Below are positions 24,618 through 38,372 of a stretch of 64,000 nucleotides of DNA, piece by piece. Made by a program: the position numbers and the translations under genes. The notes below the pieces were generated by a model. It was not told where the DNA came from, did not search any database, and was given only the letters and a program-made list of their open reading frames with translations. How positions within the stretch are numbered: the first letter of the stretch is position 1; the number at the start of each line of letters is the position of its first letter. Source of the stretch: Neospora caninum Liverpool (Eukaryota > Apicomplexa > Conoidasida > Eucoccidiorida > Sarcocystidae); NCBI RefSeq assembly GCF_000208865.1, contig NC_018395.1, forward strand, positions 775,920-839,919, in the 5' to 3' direction.

Positions 24618-27600
24618 TCACGCCCGCCCTCGTTGGCTGAGTACGAGAGCAGCAGGAGCGCGAGAAGAGGCGGCGTCTTGATCTGAATCGATGCAAGAAT
24701 TGCTAGTTGTTGCAAGCTCATCGCGCATTCGCCGCGCCGACATAGTCGTCAGGAAGACTCCAACGAGGCCGAAGAGAGACCAGAAGAGGATAAGCTGCAC
24801 GCCAACCGCACCGAATCCACGGTTTCTCAGACGATCAGTGGTGACACGACCCTAACGTCTGAGCCTTGTATGCATCCACACAACGTTCAGCAGAGGGTAG
24901 TCATCGTCTCGGCTTTCCTCCTGGGGCAACGGGAGCAGACGCATTCGCGTCTTGACTCTTGAAACAAACGGGAGTGGATATGTATTACAGTGTGTGTTGC
25001 GTAGCTAGCACTTGGAAATACACACGCTCGACACCGGGAATCTCATAACGGAACGTCGTTTCTGGCACTGCGAATAATCCGCCAACGAGCATTCAGCGCG
25101 ATGCAGCGAATGGAAAGGGCTCCAAGGCCGTCAACCTGTGTTTGTGCTTCTTCCAGAGAGTCGCGCGCCAGGTCTACGTGAAAAGGTCGCATTTTATCGA
25201 GTGGCACTTTGCACTACGTGCATGCGCTGCCCTAAGAAATGTGTTTGCAGGTAATTCATCCCCTTTCTCGGCAACGACAACGTACGGCAAAGGACTCACT
25301 CTCATGCCGACGACATCTCCTTTCACGAAATCCATCACAGCGCCTGGAAGAAACGTGCCTGCGGGGCCGGAAAGAAAGAACCGAGAGAAAGATATGTCCA
25401 GGGGGGAGTTCATCATTGCGTTCAAAGGGTCACGCCGCAGTCACAACTGAACGACAGTGAGGTATCCCCGGAAAGTAAGAAAACTGAAACTCAACGTTCT
25501 GAAAGGATACACTTCAGCCCGCGAACAACGGGACGCTGCCAAACCCCTGTACCGAGTACAGCAGCGGTTGCCCCCTTTTTTTCCTGCACTGGCGTGGGTG
25601 ACTTGCACACTCCCACGGGCGAATATATATATACATATATACATACATGTACACACAAATGTGCGAACGCCACTCGTGAGTTTCTGCTGTACGCGTCCTG
25701 CCCGTGAGGGTAACTGGTGTGGCTCTCCGGGCACTTTGCAGTTGCTGTACCCTCAAGTGGAGAGCTTGGCAAAAACTGCCTAGAACCATAGACCAGAACT
25801 TCCCCACTGCTGCACGCTGCTCCATACATTGACGCTTGTCTGTTGGGGACAAAGTGAAACGGAAGACGAATTTCAGTCCCCGCCGTTTTCGCTTACCAAG
25901 AGCATAGCCGCATATGTTGTACGTGAACATGGACAAGCCGCTAGCGAAGGTGCGGAGCGGTGTCTCGACAGCGGCGATTTGCAGGCCAGTTAGCGGCGGG
26001 AGCAACGCGCCCCCGAAGCAGAGCAGAAACCAGAGGGCGAGAACAAAGATCAAAGGATCCGTCGTCATTGCGCCAACAAAGCCTGCGAGACGACAGCAAC
26101 ACCCAGGAGACGCGGTATCTGGAAGAAAAGGGGTCGTCATCGCTCACGAACGTACACCACTGCGATGTGAGAAAGGTAGTTGCATCTACGCACCCATCGC
26201 CGCGAACGAACGCTGATTAAAGCGGAAGGAACAAACGAGCCATCCGAGGACACGCGTCTGTAAACAAAATCACAATTTGACTGTGGAAGTTCGTCCATGC
26301 CACTGAATCTCTACGGGCATACGCACGTAGATGCACATTCAAACGGCCACGCATGCACGTATAGGTATGCACTTGGCATCGACGTAGGACTTACCGAAAA
26401 ACACTGCCGCTGCAGCTGCTGCCAGGCAGGCGTGTAACGTTTTCACCTTCGCATCTAGAGTCTTGTAGCCCCCCAGTCGGTCCACCATGACTCCTCCGCC
26501 AATGACGCCTGCTGTCGGTGCGCTGGCGGCGACGGCGGCGAAAGCGAGCATTGCGACGGACGGCGTCAGTTGCAAGCTCGACGTGAGGTGCACAGTCCCC
26601 CAGAACTGGACGCCAGTGACCACGAAGAGAAGAGCCGAGAGGGTGAAGACCGGTAAGATGTACAGCGGGTTCCTGGACGACAAGAAGACACAGCTGCTGG
26701 ATGAGACCCAGGAGCAAACGCCGCGTCGCGGTCGTCCTGAAAACCAGTGAAACTTCTACAAAGCGTCGAGCACCCAACGCGGAGTGCGCTGTCGGAGGTA
26801 GTGGCTAGCCGCGATGTCAGTGTACACACGACGCCCGGTTCATGAAAAACTGCGGCCGCAGGCACAAACACCGGCACAAAGCAGCGCACAGCCTCTCCTT
26901 CAATGAGCGCCTCCGTGCATGCGACCCTCCACCTGCGGCGAACCTTTCGGCTTACAGCGAAGCTTCAAGTGAGGACACATGCACGGCTGCGCCACTTCAT
27001 TCGATGCGACAGCTTCTCGCGGAACTTTCAGTCCTGTCTACTAGGAGCGAAGAAACGAACGTCGCCTGTTTGTGCACGTGGTTCTTACTTTGCAAGCTGC
27101 TGCATCATGGCGTAGGTCGAGAGTGTCTTTTTGTCCCGCCGTTTTCCTGTTCGCTGCACCCAAGGGTTCCCGTCGTCAGACCGCTGTTCGCCCGGGGTTT
27201 GTCTCTCGTCGTCTCCATAACATTCCTGTTCAGCCACCATCAAAACTCTCATCTCCCGTCTCGGCGGCCTCACCTTGACAGCGGTGTCTGCTGAGAACCT
27301 ACCCGCAGGCGACACATACGTGGTGGACCTATTCTGCTGGTCGAGCTGTCTGTACACTCCGCCGCCTCGGCCGCTCCGGCTGTTTGCGGCCCGCCCCCGT
27401 CTGCCTGCGTCGCGCACCCTCTCGCCGTTCCACTCCTGCGCGTAGCCCCCCGCCGTCCCCTCGTGCGCCGACAAATGATGCAGATTCATCGAAGGCAGTG
27501 CGCCTTCTCGTCTGTGAGAAGCTTCCAAGTCACCCGCGTCTCCATGCAAAGTGGTTTCCTCTTCACTGTCGTTCATCCAGTCGGTCTCTGCAACCGCGAG

Positions 27601-30600
27601 TCGCCCCAGTTCGTCCGCCTCCTCAGCGCGAGCTTCCTCAGTCGTCAAGTGACCCCGAGGACGCTCTCCCGTGGCGGCGCCAACTGCGTGCCTCAGGGCG
27701 AGTGTCCTCGCAGACCTCGAGGCTTCGCTGGGACCAAGAGACTGCTCCGGGATCCTCTTCAGTGGATGCGTGCCGCGACGGCCAGCTTCGTTGCCAGCCG
27801 TCGGCGCGTCAAACGCATCATCTTCCTCGTCGAGTTCCGCGCCGTCGAGCTTCGCGCTCGCGTCAATCGCCTCCGACGGCAGCTCCGCGAGGGCCGCCAG
27901 AAGAGCCGCGCAAATCACTGCCTGGAGAAGGAACGACCAGCGCCAGTCCAGGAGCAAGTAAATGCACAGGAACGCTGTGACCAAGTAGCCCACCTGCAGG
28001 AGGAAAGACAGGACAAAACTGCTCTCCGTAAAGACCCACGCACAGGGTGAAACTGGCCTTTCCGACCGTCACCGAGAAATCCCAGTCGTAATATGGACAA
28101 CGAAAAATGCCTCACAGAAATGGTCATCGAAGGGCCACCACCAAGTCACACAGAAAACGGTGGATACGATGCGATCGGACGCAGACCACTGTAAAAAATC
28201 GCATTTGCGGTTCCACAGCGCTATCCCACCAACGGACACCTCAGGTGACGTGCAACGCTGCCACAGGCCTTCCCCTGTCAAGCGTGCGGAGCCCACAGGG
28301 ATCTCAGCTCACACGCATGAGAGCCTGGGAGAAGCGTTCAAGTGCCTCGAAGCATCCCGCTGAGGAACGACAGGCTGCCCGCGGGTCCCGGGAAGTCTCG
28401 GAGAGACTCCAGATAGCAGACAGCGGTCGCGAGTTCTCAAAAAGTCGCGTACTCGACGAGCCTAGCGGCCGCACCGCAAACGAGCGAACCACATTCTCCC
28501 CGCCCGAGTCGTGTTCGCAGGGGGGGCGCGACCACGCGCACCCACGCCGCGGGCCGCCTTTTGCCGGCCACATCGCCGGTCACGACTTACGGTGACTCCA
28601 ACGACGGCTGCGCCTTGAACGATGCCCATCCACAGAGCTGCGTACTGAGGCGGGGCGAACTCGTCTACCCATACGGGAGCGTAGATGACAAAGGCCGCTT
28701 GAGTGATGCCTACGAAGAATCGACTGGTGAGCAGAAGCCACGCCGATGGCGTGAGGTCGTCCACGCCAAACGCCGGAAGCGACGGGAACGAAAACAGATA
28801 GCTACTTCGGTTCCTCTCGCCGCTGGACGACGCCGGAGACAGGTGCGCTGTCGATGTGGACGAAACGTCCTCTGGCGCAGGTCCCCGGCTTTCCATGACT
28901 GCGGTGGCGTGGTGCGAGGACGGAAACGCGTAGGTGACGATCAAAAGCAACATGGCGACGACGTTGAGAGCCATCGTGGAGATGATCACCGGCTTTGGGT
29001 GGTAAACCGCGAGCAGGCGCCCCACAAACGGAGACGCCAGAGTCAGGCCAACATACGGCAGTGCGCCCACCAAACCTGTCACCGGCACAGGCAAAGAGAA
29101 ACGAAACCGATCAGCTTTGCAGCCCCGATGTCGAGGGACGGGTCCCATCGGGACTGGAGACGAAGTACCTGCGAGCAAGCGAGTCTCTCGCCTTTCGGGA
29201 GTGTGCGTGTGTTTCCACACAAGCGAAAATGGTTCCGCCGACTGCGAGCTGCCTGCACTGTACGCGTCTCTATGCATAAAAGCACCAGTGAATACGCGTA
29301 CACATATGCAGGTGGAACTGTGGCATACTCTCGGCACCTACCCTGCCACGTCGTGGACAAACGGAAGTCGACAGCGATCTGCGACAAGGACGCAGGGACC
29401 GCCCCGCAGTCGAAATTCACGAAGACTTCCAGGAGAAAGATGAGGGCGAAGACCAGCGAACAGAGTCGCTGATTTTCACGGGGATGTACACCTGCCTGAA
29501 AACAGCAACACAGAACACTTTTCCGAATGTCACGGAAATCATTTTGCGTCTAAAAACAACCAACTTGTTATCCAGGCATGCAGCAGATCCAAGTGCGGTT
29601 AAACGTGCGCCGCTCGATAGAGATAAGCATCCCCCGGTCTGAAGGCTCGGAGCGACGGCAGGGAGGAATGCACCAGGCATCTTGAGCGAAACGCGAGGCA
29701 TTTGACGTCTTGGCTTCGGTCCCAATCTGGAAAACCGGCACAGCAGGAATTTGTACGTTGGTTGCACGGGTGAAAATACAGCTCAGCGGATAGTACATAC
29801 ACTTTGTCTCCCAGGCAGCTGGAACCGGACGGGCCTGAATGAAGTCTGAACCTGCCACTGACAACTTTTTGCCGCGTGCTTTTTCGACGCGCGGACACCC
29901 CCGAGCGCTCCTCTGCACGCGACCGTCCGCTGTGCACGCGAGAGTGAAAAGCGTAACGCGCATCTGCTCGCCTGCCTCGGCAGACCAGCCACGCACAGGC
30001 CTGCACGTGACACGGTCGAGATTGAGGGACTGAAATGTGTGCGCTCGCTACGAGGCAAAGAGAGTCCCCCGGAAGATTGGAACTTACGCTCGTCTGCTCG
30101 ACTCCGATGCATTTCCACTTTTCATACTTGTTCAAGTTTGGAGTCGTCTTGTGTTCTTCCCCCTCGAGTCCAGTCCTCGCTCCGCCTCCCTTTGTCCAGA
30201 GGAACCGCCCTTTCCATTGCCCGCCTCTCTCGCCTGTCTCTGAATCCGTCATGTGGCCCTCCTTCTGTCGGGCGCGAGGCGACGCATGCGCAGCCTCCGC
30301 TTCTGCGTTGAATTCTTCCTGTTCTTCGTCGTATCCGGGTTGAACCTCAGTGAACCCGCCCGGCCCCGACCGCAGTCTTCGCCAGTGTCCGTGAAGCGTC
30401 TCTGCAACTGTGGCCACGCGAGCCGCCACGCGGAAGGCGACGCGCGCAGCCGTGGCGGCTGCAGCTCGAGTCGCCGACACTTGGTCGTTTGAAGGCTCAA
30501 GCCCGTTCTCTCCGTTTGGGCGCCCGCTACGGCCAAGCGTTCGAGTCTGGCCTGCGTCGCTTGTCCAAACACCGCCAGGTCGTTCGCTGTAGAAGCCTGA

Positions 30601-31479
30601 GGATGCCGTCCCCGGCTCCGCATCGGCATAGGCTGTCTCCCCTGACTCAGAGCCCCCCATCGCCTTTGAGAACTGTTTCCCACGCAAACCTAAGCGGGCG
30701 AATTCCGGGATATCTGTGTCGCATGGGTGACCGTAAAGACACGGCGAGACGCCCACAGAAGCCGGCAGAGTGGGGCACTGTGGAGAGCGAAGCTCTGTCT
30801 GTTTCTGCGTCGCAGGGTCCACTGCAACCGATTCGATTTCCGAGTCCACTGGCCGGCCTTGAATGACAACGAACCTTGGCGGGTGCAGGAGTCCAAAGGC
30901 CTCTACGGAACGTCCTCGATGGTCAAGTGCGCTGGCGAGAACCGCCGTTCCCGGGGCCGCCCCCGTACAACACGGTGGAGAGTTGGACGAGTCGCGCCGC
31001 GTAGACATCAGGGGAGACGGGAAAAAGCTCGGCGAGTCTTCCGTGGCGGGCGGAGTCGCCGGCGCGGGTCTGCTCTCAGTCGCCGTCGCCCTTTCTCCAG
31101 CGTGGGCCGGGGTAGCGACAACAACTAAGGCTGAGAACGGGGCAGCAGGTGGACGCCGCTCAGAGTCGTAGGTGCGGTCTCTGTTGTACGGTTCTTCGAG
31201 GGGGGAAAACTCGTCCGACGAGAGGCTCAAGCGTTCCCCTTCTCGCCGGCGACGCATTTGAGAGCTGCCATCTCTCGGAGAACCAAACGGGGAGGAAACC
31301 AGCCCTGCGGGGACTTGGACATCACTGGCGTACAAGTCGTCTGCATGCAGCCGAAATGCCGTCTCCTCTGCCGGAAAATCAGACATTTCGCTCGCACGGC
31401 GGTCAACACGCGTGCCTGTTGACAGTCCACAGGGAACCAGCTCTTGCCTTGGAATTTCACGTCCGGGCGTGTCATCCAT
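24618..31479 (-). CDS. Major facilitator superfamily transporter, Spinster-like, with long N-terminal extension
   Basis: Exons joined in phase: 31479-30088, 29468-29342, 29075-28591, 27993-27089, 26672-26395, 26082-25897 and 25358-25300, then a last exon near 24822-24618. The junction into the last exon is unresolved and a small exon may be missing. The first exon encodes 464 disordered Ser/Pro/Arg/Glu-rich residues. Helix 1 follows with VFVNFDCGAVPASL, then GLVGALPYVGLTLASPFVGRLL, the arginine-bearing helix SRFFVGITQAAFVIYAPVWV, WMGIVQGAAVVGV and DWRWSFLLQAVI. This order matches Spinster-type and related protist MFS carriers. A central acidic loop of about 250 residues (27.8-27.1 kb) separates the halves. 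The second half has NPLYILPVFTLSALLF, VIGGGVMVDRLGG and a final helix FWSLFGLVGVFLTT. The substrate is unknown; lysolipid or sphingolipid export in animal Spinsters is the nearest precedent. Confidence 0.85.
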
Positions 31480-33865
31480 AGAACTTTCCGTGCCTGACGG
31501 CGAAAGGAGCGCCGTATCGGGCTCTCCAGTCGCACGGAACAAGGTCGGTCCGGTGACGATTCTCGTGTCTCGCGCGAAAGGTCCGTGCACGCCTCCAGTC
31601 CCGTCGCAGGAAATTCCCCCCGGACCTCGACGCCCTCCAGAACGCGATGCGGCAGTGTACGAGTCCGCTGTCTCAGCACGAACCTAAATCGGAGACCGGG
31701 CGACGGTCGACAGAAGCTCGACGAAGGCGTTTGTTCGCCGGCGAATAAAGGACTCTTGACGAACCCACAACCCGCTCATGGATGCAGTGGAGGAACGGAC
31801 TCAGAGTGCCGTGATAAATAATCAGCAGGGCCGTTCCGCACTGGATAGGCGGGCGGGGCAGTTCGTGCCCCGGGAAAGTTTATTTGGGACTCGCTTTCGA
31901 GCGACTTCCTGACAGGGGCGTCACAGAGTCGAGCACGAGTGGTCTTTTGCCTTGAACGACTCTAGATAGGTAAGTGTAGCGGACAGGTGCGGGTGCTTAC
32001 AAACGAATCACAAGTCGAAAAAGACAGTCAACACCGTGAGATGAGGGTTTTCCACGACGGCGGTACAGGCCACACGCGGTCACTTCTCTGAGAGACTCGC
32101 CGTTCTCTGCCGCTGCCCGGAGACGCAACTGGCTCGTCGGGCCCAACAGAGAAAGTGCCAGGAGAGAGTCCAAGTTTCGGGAATGTCTCAGCGTGTCTCC
32201 AGTCGGATGCCGCGCCAGCTCACTCAACGCAATCTGTTCACGGTTTTGACTGGCTGGACTCCTCAGCGAACACTTGTTTGGGTAATGTGGGGCCACCAAA
32301 GAACCTAGCACATGGTGAAATGCGGGCTACACTGGAAGGCAAGCAAGCTGCTCATGTTTCCCGAGGTAAAACGAAAGAAAGCTGAGCAAGGCTTGTCACA
32401 GGTATCCTGAAAGGAGCACATCGCAAAAAAACTGCGAAACACCCGCTCGAACGCATCATCAAAGACGGCGACTGCCTTTCCGTGGGCTTTCAATGGCTCT
32501 CAAGTGACTCCAGAAAACAGGGATACACGTGAGGAAACAGGGAAAAGAGGCAAAATTTGCGCGTGCGGAAAAAGGCAACGACGGAAAGTCGCCGGCGGTC
32601 AAACACGCGGGGCTCTGCATGCGTCTCCTCAAAAAATACGCTGCAACGGCTGCAGAACGGCCAGTTCGACGGCTGCATTTTTCACTCCTTAGTCTCAAGC
32701 AAAGAACAGGAAAAACGCTTTCAGCTCTCATTTGCGAGGAAATAGGTCAAGACTAAAGTGTTCAGTTTATCCGTAGCCTGTACAGCGCGGCCGAACCTCG
32801 CTGTCGCCTGCCGGTGAATCTCCGCAGCTCTTGGGAAGGTCATGAAAAGGCTCAGCTAGGTTTCCAGCTTGTTTCCTGGATGATGTGCGGAAGAGTGATA
32901 TATGTGTTGAAATCGCGCGAAAAATGCAGCCTATGATTTGTCGCATGTCACTCGGATGTACAGGAACAGGCATCCGCTCCACAGTGCAGTAAGTGGTACT
33001 GTAGATGGGTTCTCGGTACGCCTGCGTTGACGCAGCTTTACTGCCCGAACTCCATGCGGCGCACCGAGCAAGGGAGCGCCTGACTCGAAGCATAATGCAG
33101 ACTTTCTGCTGCGAGGAACTACCAGTGTGCGAGTCTCCAAAAATGTCCCTGGCGCTGGTCTATCAATACAGACGCACACGAAATTGTGGTGGCGTGCCCG
33201 ACACATCCGCAGGGTGTACTCTCCTTGGTGCTCGAAAGTTGTGGCCCCATTTGAGGTTGGTTGCAACCGACCTGGGAGTTATCCTAAAAGGAAGAAGATA
33301 TCTTTGACCGTCCAGTTTTCCTGCGGTGTGCCTGGTTGCGTTCCAACGTTAAAGGCAACAAATGTCTCGACGCACTGAAGCCGAAGAGCCCGTGTTGCTA
33401 GTTGTCGGAGAAACCGAACTCGGTGGATAGAGTTAAAAGATGGTTCTGTGCACTGCTAGGCAACTGACAAGAGCACAGAGAAAGAGAGAGTAGAGCACAC
33501 GGAAGAAGGACACTTGGCGTGACATCGCCAGTTGAGTGTAAGAGGGGGAAGGGCTAGCCGCTGTCGGCTGCGAGACATGGCTAACTTGTTTTTAAAAATC
33601 AGATTCTGACCGCAGTGAACCGTCGGACCCATGGACACCTAGCTGACCTGACCAACGAGTATAATGGATTGCATCAACTAGCGTAGGACGACGACACATC
33701 ACCGTCTGTTGCCGGTGTCTTTCTCCGGTGCCGCTCATGGAATGCGGCGTGAGGTCCGCCGCTTCCGTGCAATAAGGACTGTTTGCTGATCCATCTGCTG
33801 CCGAAAACCACAGGCGCGTGCCCAATAGGTAGCTTGCACCGGAATGCACACAGTTAAATCCTTTT
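31480..33865. other. Intergenic region upstream of the transporter
   Basis: About 2.4 kb between the transporter start and the CDC123 stop, both minus strand. Short frames exist on both strands, but none has paired splice signals or family similarity. It probably carries the transporter promoter and 5' untranslated region plus the CDC123 3' end. Confidence 0.45.
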
Positions 33866-36800
33866 CTACTGATCTTTCCCCTGCTTGGTTGCATGTTTTT
33901 TTTGCGATCGAAGAGCGTCTGCATGAGCGGCCTGGAGGTCATAGAGGAGATCGTCAAGGGAAGGCCCTCCACGCTCGATCCCTCTGCCTCCTGCAACCCT
34001 TGCAATATCTTGCAGCTCCTAAGCGAGGAAAAAAGACGCACGCAAGCAAACTCAAAAACAGCCCGTGACCGATCTCTCTGCTGAACCGACTTGCAACAGG
34101 CCTGTTCGCTGACGCGCTCGCGTCGGCACTGCCGGGTCCCCAACCGAAAGAAGTATGAAACCGGATGAAAGTGCTGGTGGTTTTCCGGAGGGGTAACTGG
34201 CGCCGGAAAGAACGCCTAACAGGTTGTGTCTGTTCACCGGCTGCGACGGGCGGGACACACTGCAACGCGTCTACCCTTCTTGGAAAGCGTTTTTGCTCCA
34301 CTGCCTCTCTCTTTCGCGAAGCTCCACTACGTGAACTCACGCGGAAACAGGGCACTCACCTTAGGGAGCTGAAGTGTCCCGTCTCGAAGCGACGCATGTG
34401 CGTCTTCTGGATCCTCGATGATTCGCAGGTCCGGCAAGTCCGATTCACTCGGTGCCGCGCTTTGAGCCTCTGCTCCCCGACCGACGCTCGGAAGGCCGCT
34501 TTCGTCGTTCACAGAACTGCTTGCAACCGGCGAAGTGTACGATAAGGTCCGTAGCTCATCCCACGTGAAAAGCAAAGGCTCCGTTTTGCTACCCCAAGGG
34601 AGCACGTTCAAAAGCCTGCGGGGAGGCGCACACTCAAGAAAAAGAAAGCCTTCACGTGGACAACGGCGCGAAACAGCGCCTCTCCTCTTTACTACCCCAC
34701 TGAAACCTCGCGGCGGGGAACTCATCTAACGCTTCCCCTATGGCACGCAGACAACACGCCGCATTCCCAGCGTGAAAAACAGGAAACACATTAGAGCAGG
34801 AAGACGTTCCTCCCACCGCATTCAAAATACACTGTCGGTGACAGCCGGGAAACGCATAGTAGCCCCGGCAGAAGACTTTTTGAGGAGCGGACGAATCACT
34901 TTGGGTTCTCGGGGAATGATGCGCACACCAGAACTGGGGCCCGGTAAACAAAGGTGTTCAAAAAAGTTAAGCCAGTGGGCCCTCTTGTATGGTATCCTAC
35001 GAAAGCGTCCTTCCACCTCGGGTTTGTAGCAAATGCTTTTCTTCAGAATGGGCCGAAAGATCTCAGCAATGTCTGGTGTGAAAGGCGGTGTCCTCGGGAA
35101 CCGGATTTCCAACCCGATGAGCCCTGAATGTGTCTGAAGTATGTCGTGAATCTGCAAACGGCATTTGAAGTCTTGTTGCCGTTTGCAGAACCCCGTGTGA
35201 TACACCCGAGGCGCCTGACTCACCAGCACTTGAAGCGGCCGGGGAGTTCTTCGCCCGCAGTCCTTCCTTCTTCCCTTTTCTGCCTCCGTTGAACATAGAC
35301 GTCGATGACGAAGCGTCGGAGGAAAGGTTGCTTCTTGAGTGTGTTCTTCGAAGCGCCACTTGCCTCAGAACCGAGCACCGCACACTCCACGAAGGCGGCG
35401 ATCGCGCGCTTCACTCTGGCCTGGAGCTGCGGCTTGTTGACCAGAAAAGGGAAGTAGTCTTGGAGGTAGCGCTGGCTGACGCCGACGACCTGGCCTCCGT
35501 TGATGAAGCACCTGAACTCCATGCCCTCTTCCAAGCGTTTCGTCTCCACCAGCGTCAGCTCATCGAGAACGGTCACGCGCTCTCGCCACGCCATCGCAGA
35601 GACTGGTAATGGAGCGGAGCAGCAAACAGGGTTTCCACCCTTTTGTCCGGTGCTCTGAGTGTCAACCCCCCGCTTTCCAAACACCTTTGACTCGCTAGAC
35701 AGGGACGACCTTCCACAGTTTCCCTCATCTTCCGACGGCCTCGGGTTCGACGGGCCCTGGCAATCGGCGCCGCCTGTCTTGTCGCCATCCTCGCCATCCG
35801 CCCACAGCGACAGGGCTACGCGGTGCCGGGAATACTCTCTGATTGCATGCGCCGACGATGCCGCACCGCCCGTTCCTGCCCGCCTCAGACGCATCTCCTC
35901 AGTGGCTCGTCTCCCTTCCTTCTGCTCGGCTTTCCCAGGAGACGCCTCCTGGTTTTCGCCCGCCGCGTCGGAGACGCACCCTGCATCTGGCTGGCCGGCA
36001 CGCCCCCCCCCTGGGAGACTGGCAGGGTCTGAACTCGCCGCCGCGCCGCTGTTTTGCTCGCTCGGGGAGCTGAGACCGCGAGGCAGCTCGAGCAAAAGAT
36101 CAACGCAGCCGTGCAGAGGCCTCGCGAGCGCGTCGCTCACGTGCTGAGAGCTCTTCAACAGCAAAAGCACTTCCCAAGCGTGTGAACAGCAGAAGGCCAT
36201 CGAGCTGCAACTCGTGCTGACGCTGGTCGTCGCTGAACCAAACGCGCTTGTCCGGTTGGTGAACGTCGCGCCTGCCACCATCCACCGTGCGTCTGTGGGG
36301 CACACGGAGTTCACAAGCGGGACGCAGCTCCCTCCGAGCAACGCGATGGCCCGATCAATTCGCCGACTGAAATGCCGCACTGCGTCGCCGGTGTGCAGCG
36401 GGGATCTTCGGGGGCGTGAGCCCGTCCCTCCACTTTTCGCGCGCGGGCCGTGTGTCTCTCCGTTGCCGTCTCGCCCCTCAGCTGTGGACGGGGCGTCTTC
36501 GCTTCGGGAGCACGAAGCGCCGGGCCCTCCGCCCTCGGCCTCCGATTCTTTCACCAGTCTCCGTCGCGGCGCCGACGCAGGCAGGTCTACCACTGGGTTC
36601 GCCCCAGGGGGTCGGCACGGGGTACAGTCTGGGTCATCTGAGTCTTCGTCTGACGAAGAGGACGACGGCTCGTAGTTCCACGAGTCGTCGCTGCCACTCT
36701 CGTCGCTCGCTGGCGGCGCCTGCAAGCACCAGGAAACACGCGAACGTAAGCCGCAGGCCATCAAAAAATGCGCGAGAAGAAAAGCAGCGACTACCGAAGC

Positions 36801-37932
36801 CACGCTCCTCCAAGCAGGTAACAACTGAAGCCGGACGAAGACCGGAGCTCACACCCTGTCAATGCTAACCAGCACTATGCCGAGCAGCGTCAAGGCAGGC
36901 GCACAACGAATGAGAAGCCTGCAACGGAGGCAATCGGTGAAGGAGCAAGAATCGACCGACCAAGATTCGACGCCAAATCCGGAAACAAAGACCCCGTATA
37001 TCGGTCAGTGGCACACTTCTATGCAGGCTCCCGCGAGACGCAAGACACACCAGACAGGCAGTCAACTGGAATTCGGCCCGTGGCGGCGTGGATTCGGAGT
37101 CGCACGGACTCGGCCATTCCGCCATCTTGCCCAAACGAAGGGTGCTTAACAACGCTCAGTCGCGACACCTAAGGCCTTGCGAGACGCAGCCTGTGCACAG
37201 ATTCGGGCGTGATATTCTTCTGCAGCGGTTTCCCCAGTCAGTGATCGACGTTTTGAACTGGACGTCTCTCAAAAGGTGTTTCAAGCGCGACGTCGTCAGC
37301 GACAAAAAGGCAAAAGTTCTAGAGGGTCAGTCGCCTTGTGTCTGTTAGTGGACTCCACCCGGTGACACTTTTTGGCGGTAAGCCGTTCACCTCGCAGCTG
37401 ATGTCCTCAGTCCGGCGTGTGCGACCTACAAAAGTATAGTTCACCAAACGGCCGTCCTTCTTCCCGCGACGAAACCCGCTATTCCCTGCTCCGCCGCTGT
37501 CGCTGTCCGAGGCTGCCTGTCCACCCTTCGACGCGTCCTCGGGCAAAAGCAGCGAGTCTTCGTCGAGGTACACTGCGACGTCGTCGTCTGCTATCGGCAC
37601 TACGCAGCTCCGGAACCTGCTGCATGTGCAACCGAAAAACTCCACAAAGTTCAGGGCGTCCTCGCCTCTCTCGCCTGGAGCCGTTGTGGCCGCCTCGGGC
37701 CGTTCCAGCAACGAGCGGCTGTGTCCACCGGATGGTTCATCCCCACTCGGTCCGTTGGGCTGTATCGCCGTTTTCCCCGCTTGCCGGATGCAACAGCCAC
37801 AGCATCCGCCCAGCCTGCATGTGCGCGGCCCACAGCACACCCTTTTCACCCCGGAGCAGTCAGCGCAGACTGCGAGGCGTGAGCGCCACACAGATGGCCG
37901 GCACGCAAGAACCTCTTCCGTAAACGTTGAAT
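33866..37932 (-). CDS. CDC123: CDC123 (D123) homologue, eIF2 assembly factor, 5' exon not found
   Basis: Four exons join in phase: 37932-37430, 36719-35224, 34615-34360 and 34018-33866 (stop TAG). The family landmarks appear in order: FTEEVLACRPSVW; FRSCVVPIADDDVAVYLDEDSLLLPED; RAIALLGGSCVPLVN with DARWM; a VLLLLKSS segment; GMEFRCFINGGQVVGVSQRYLQDYFPFL; PFLRRFVIDVYVQR; KCWLLNVLPWGSKTEPLLFTWDEL; and an ELQDIARV-type C-terminal helix after LPK. CDC123 is an ATP-grasp-fold protein that promotes eIF2 heterotrimer assembly and so translation initiation. Long inserts separate the blocks: about 80 residues with a Cys-rich patch after VLACRPSVW, and acidic and Ser/Gly-rich inserts in exon 2. The first exon with the start codon lies upstream of 37932 and was not identified. 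The family's KVWLIDFNPFG motif appears as KCWLLNVLPWG, so one metal-binding Asp seems replaced. Confidence 0.92.
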
Positions 37933-38372
37933 CTGAAAAAAACGAACAAGCCGAGGCGGTGTCGAGACTGGAGCGTCCAGCAGAGAAGCAAATGGAGGCT
38001 CACAAGTTCTAAACCATCCCAGTAGAACTGACTGTGCGTTGTGATGCGTCTTCTACGTCCCTCATTTTCACCAGCGAGAAGGTGAAGATACACGCAATGC
38101 GCCTGTCAGGAACCAATCCCAATGAAGCCACGACACGAAGTGACCAGATCCAGGCGTGACTCCTTCCTCAACAAGGAAACGGCGGGTAGCTTTCACACCT
38201 AAGAGATTCGCATGTGTTTGAACGCAAAAGGCGTCGATACTTTGGGCGCATCTCGAACGGAGGCGATCAGTCGGTTCGACAGAAAACTTAAACCCTTGTG
38301 TCTTGGCACCGTGTTCCTCTTTAGGCCACGAGCAGCACCACAGCGGCAGGGCCGAGTTGCAATAGGCAAAGC
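37933..38372. other. Short region holding the unlocated first exon of CDC123
   Basis: Phase demands that the preceding CDC123 exon end one base into a codon. An ATG on the minus strand at about 38064 opens a short frame, but its GTCAGT donor does not give that phase. The true first exon may be here or overlap the 3' end of the neighbouring gene. Confidence 0.3.

Noticed and set aside
27384..27980. Arg/Pro/Ser-rich plus-strand frame of 198 codons
   Set aside because: Antisense to the charged loop of the transporter; it lacks any conserved feature.
28561..29472. 303-codon plus-strand frame
   Set aside because: Antisense to transporter exons with clear membrane helices and splice signals.
35659..36675. 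Plus-strand frames opposite CDC123 exon 2
   Set aside because: They are antisense shadows of a GC-rich coding exon whose minus-strand reading matches CDC123.
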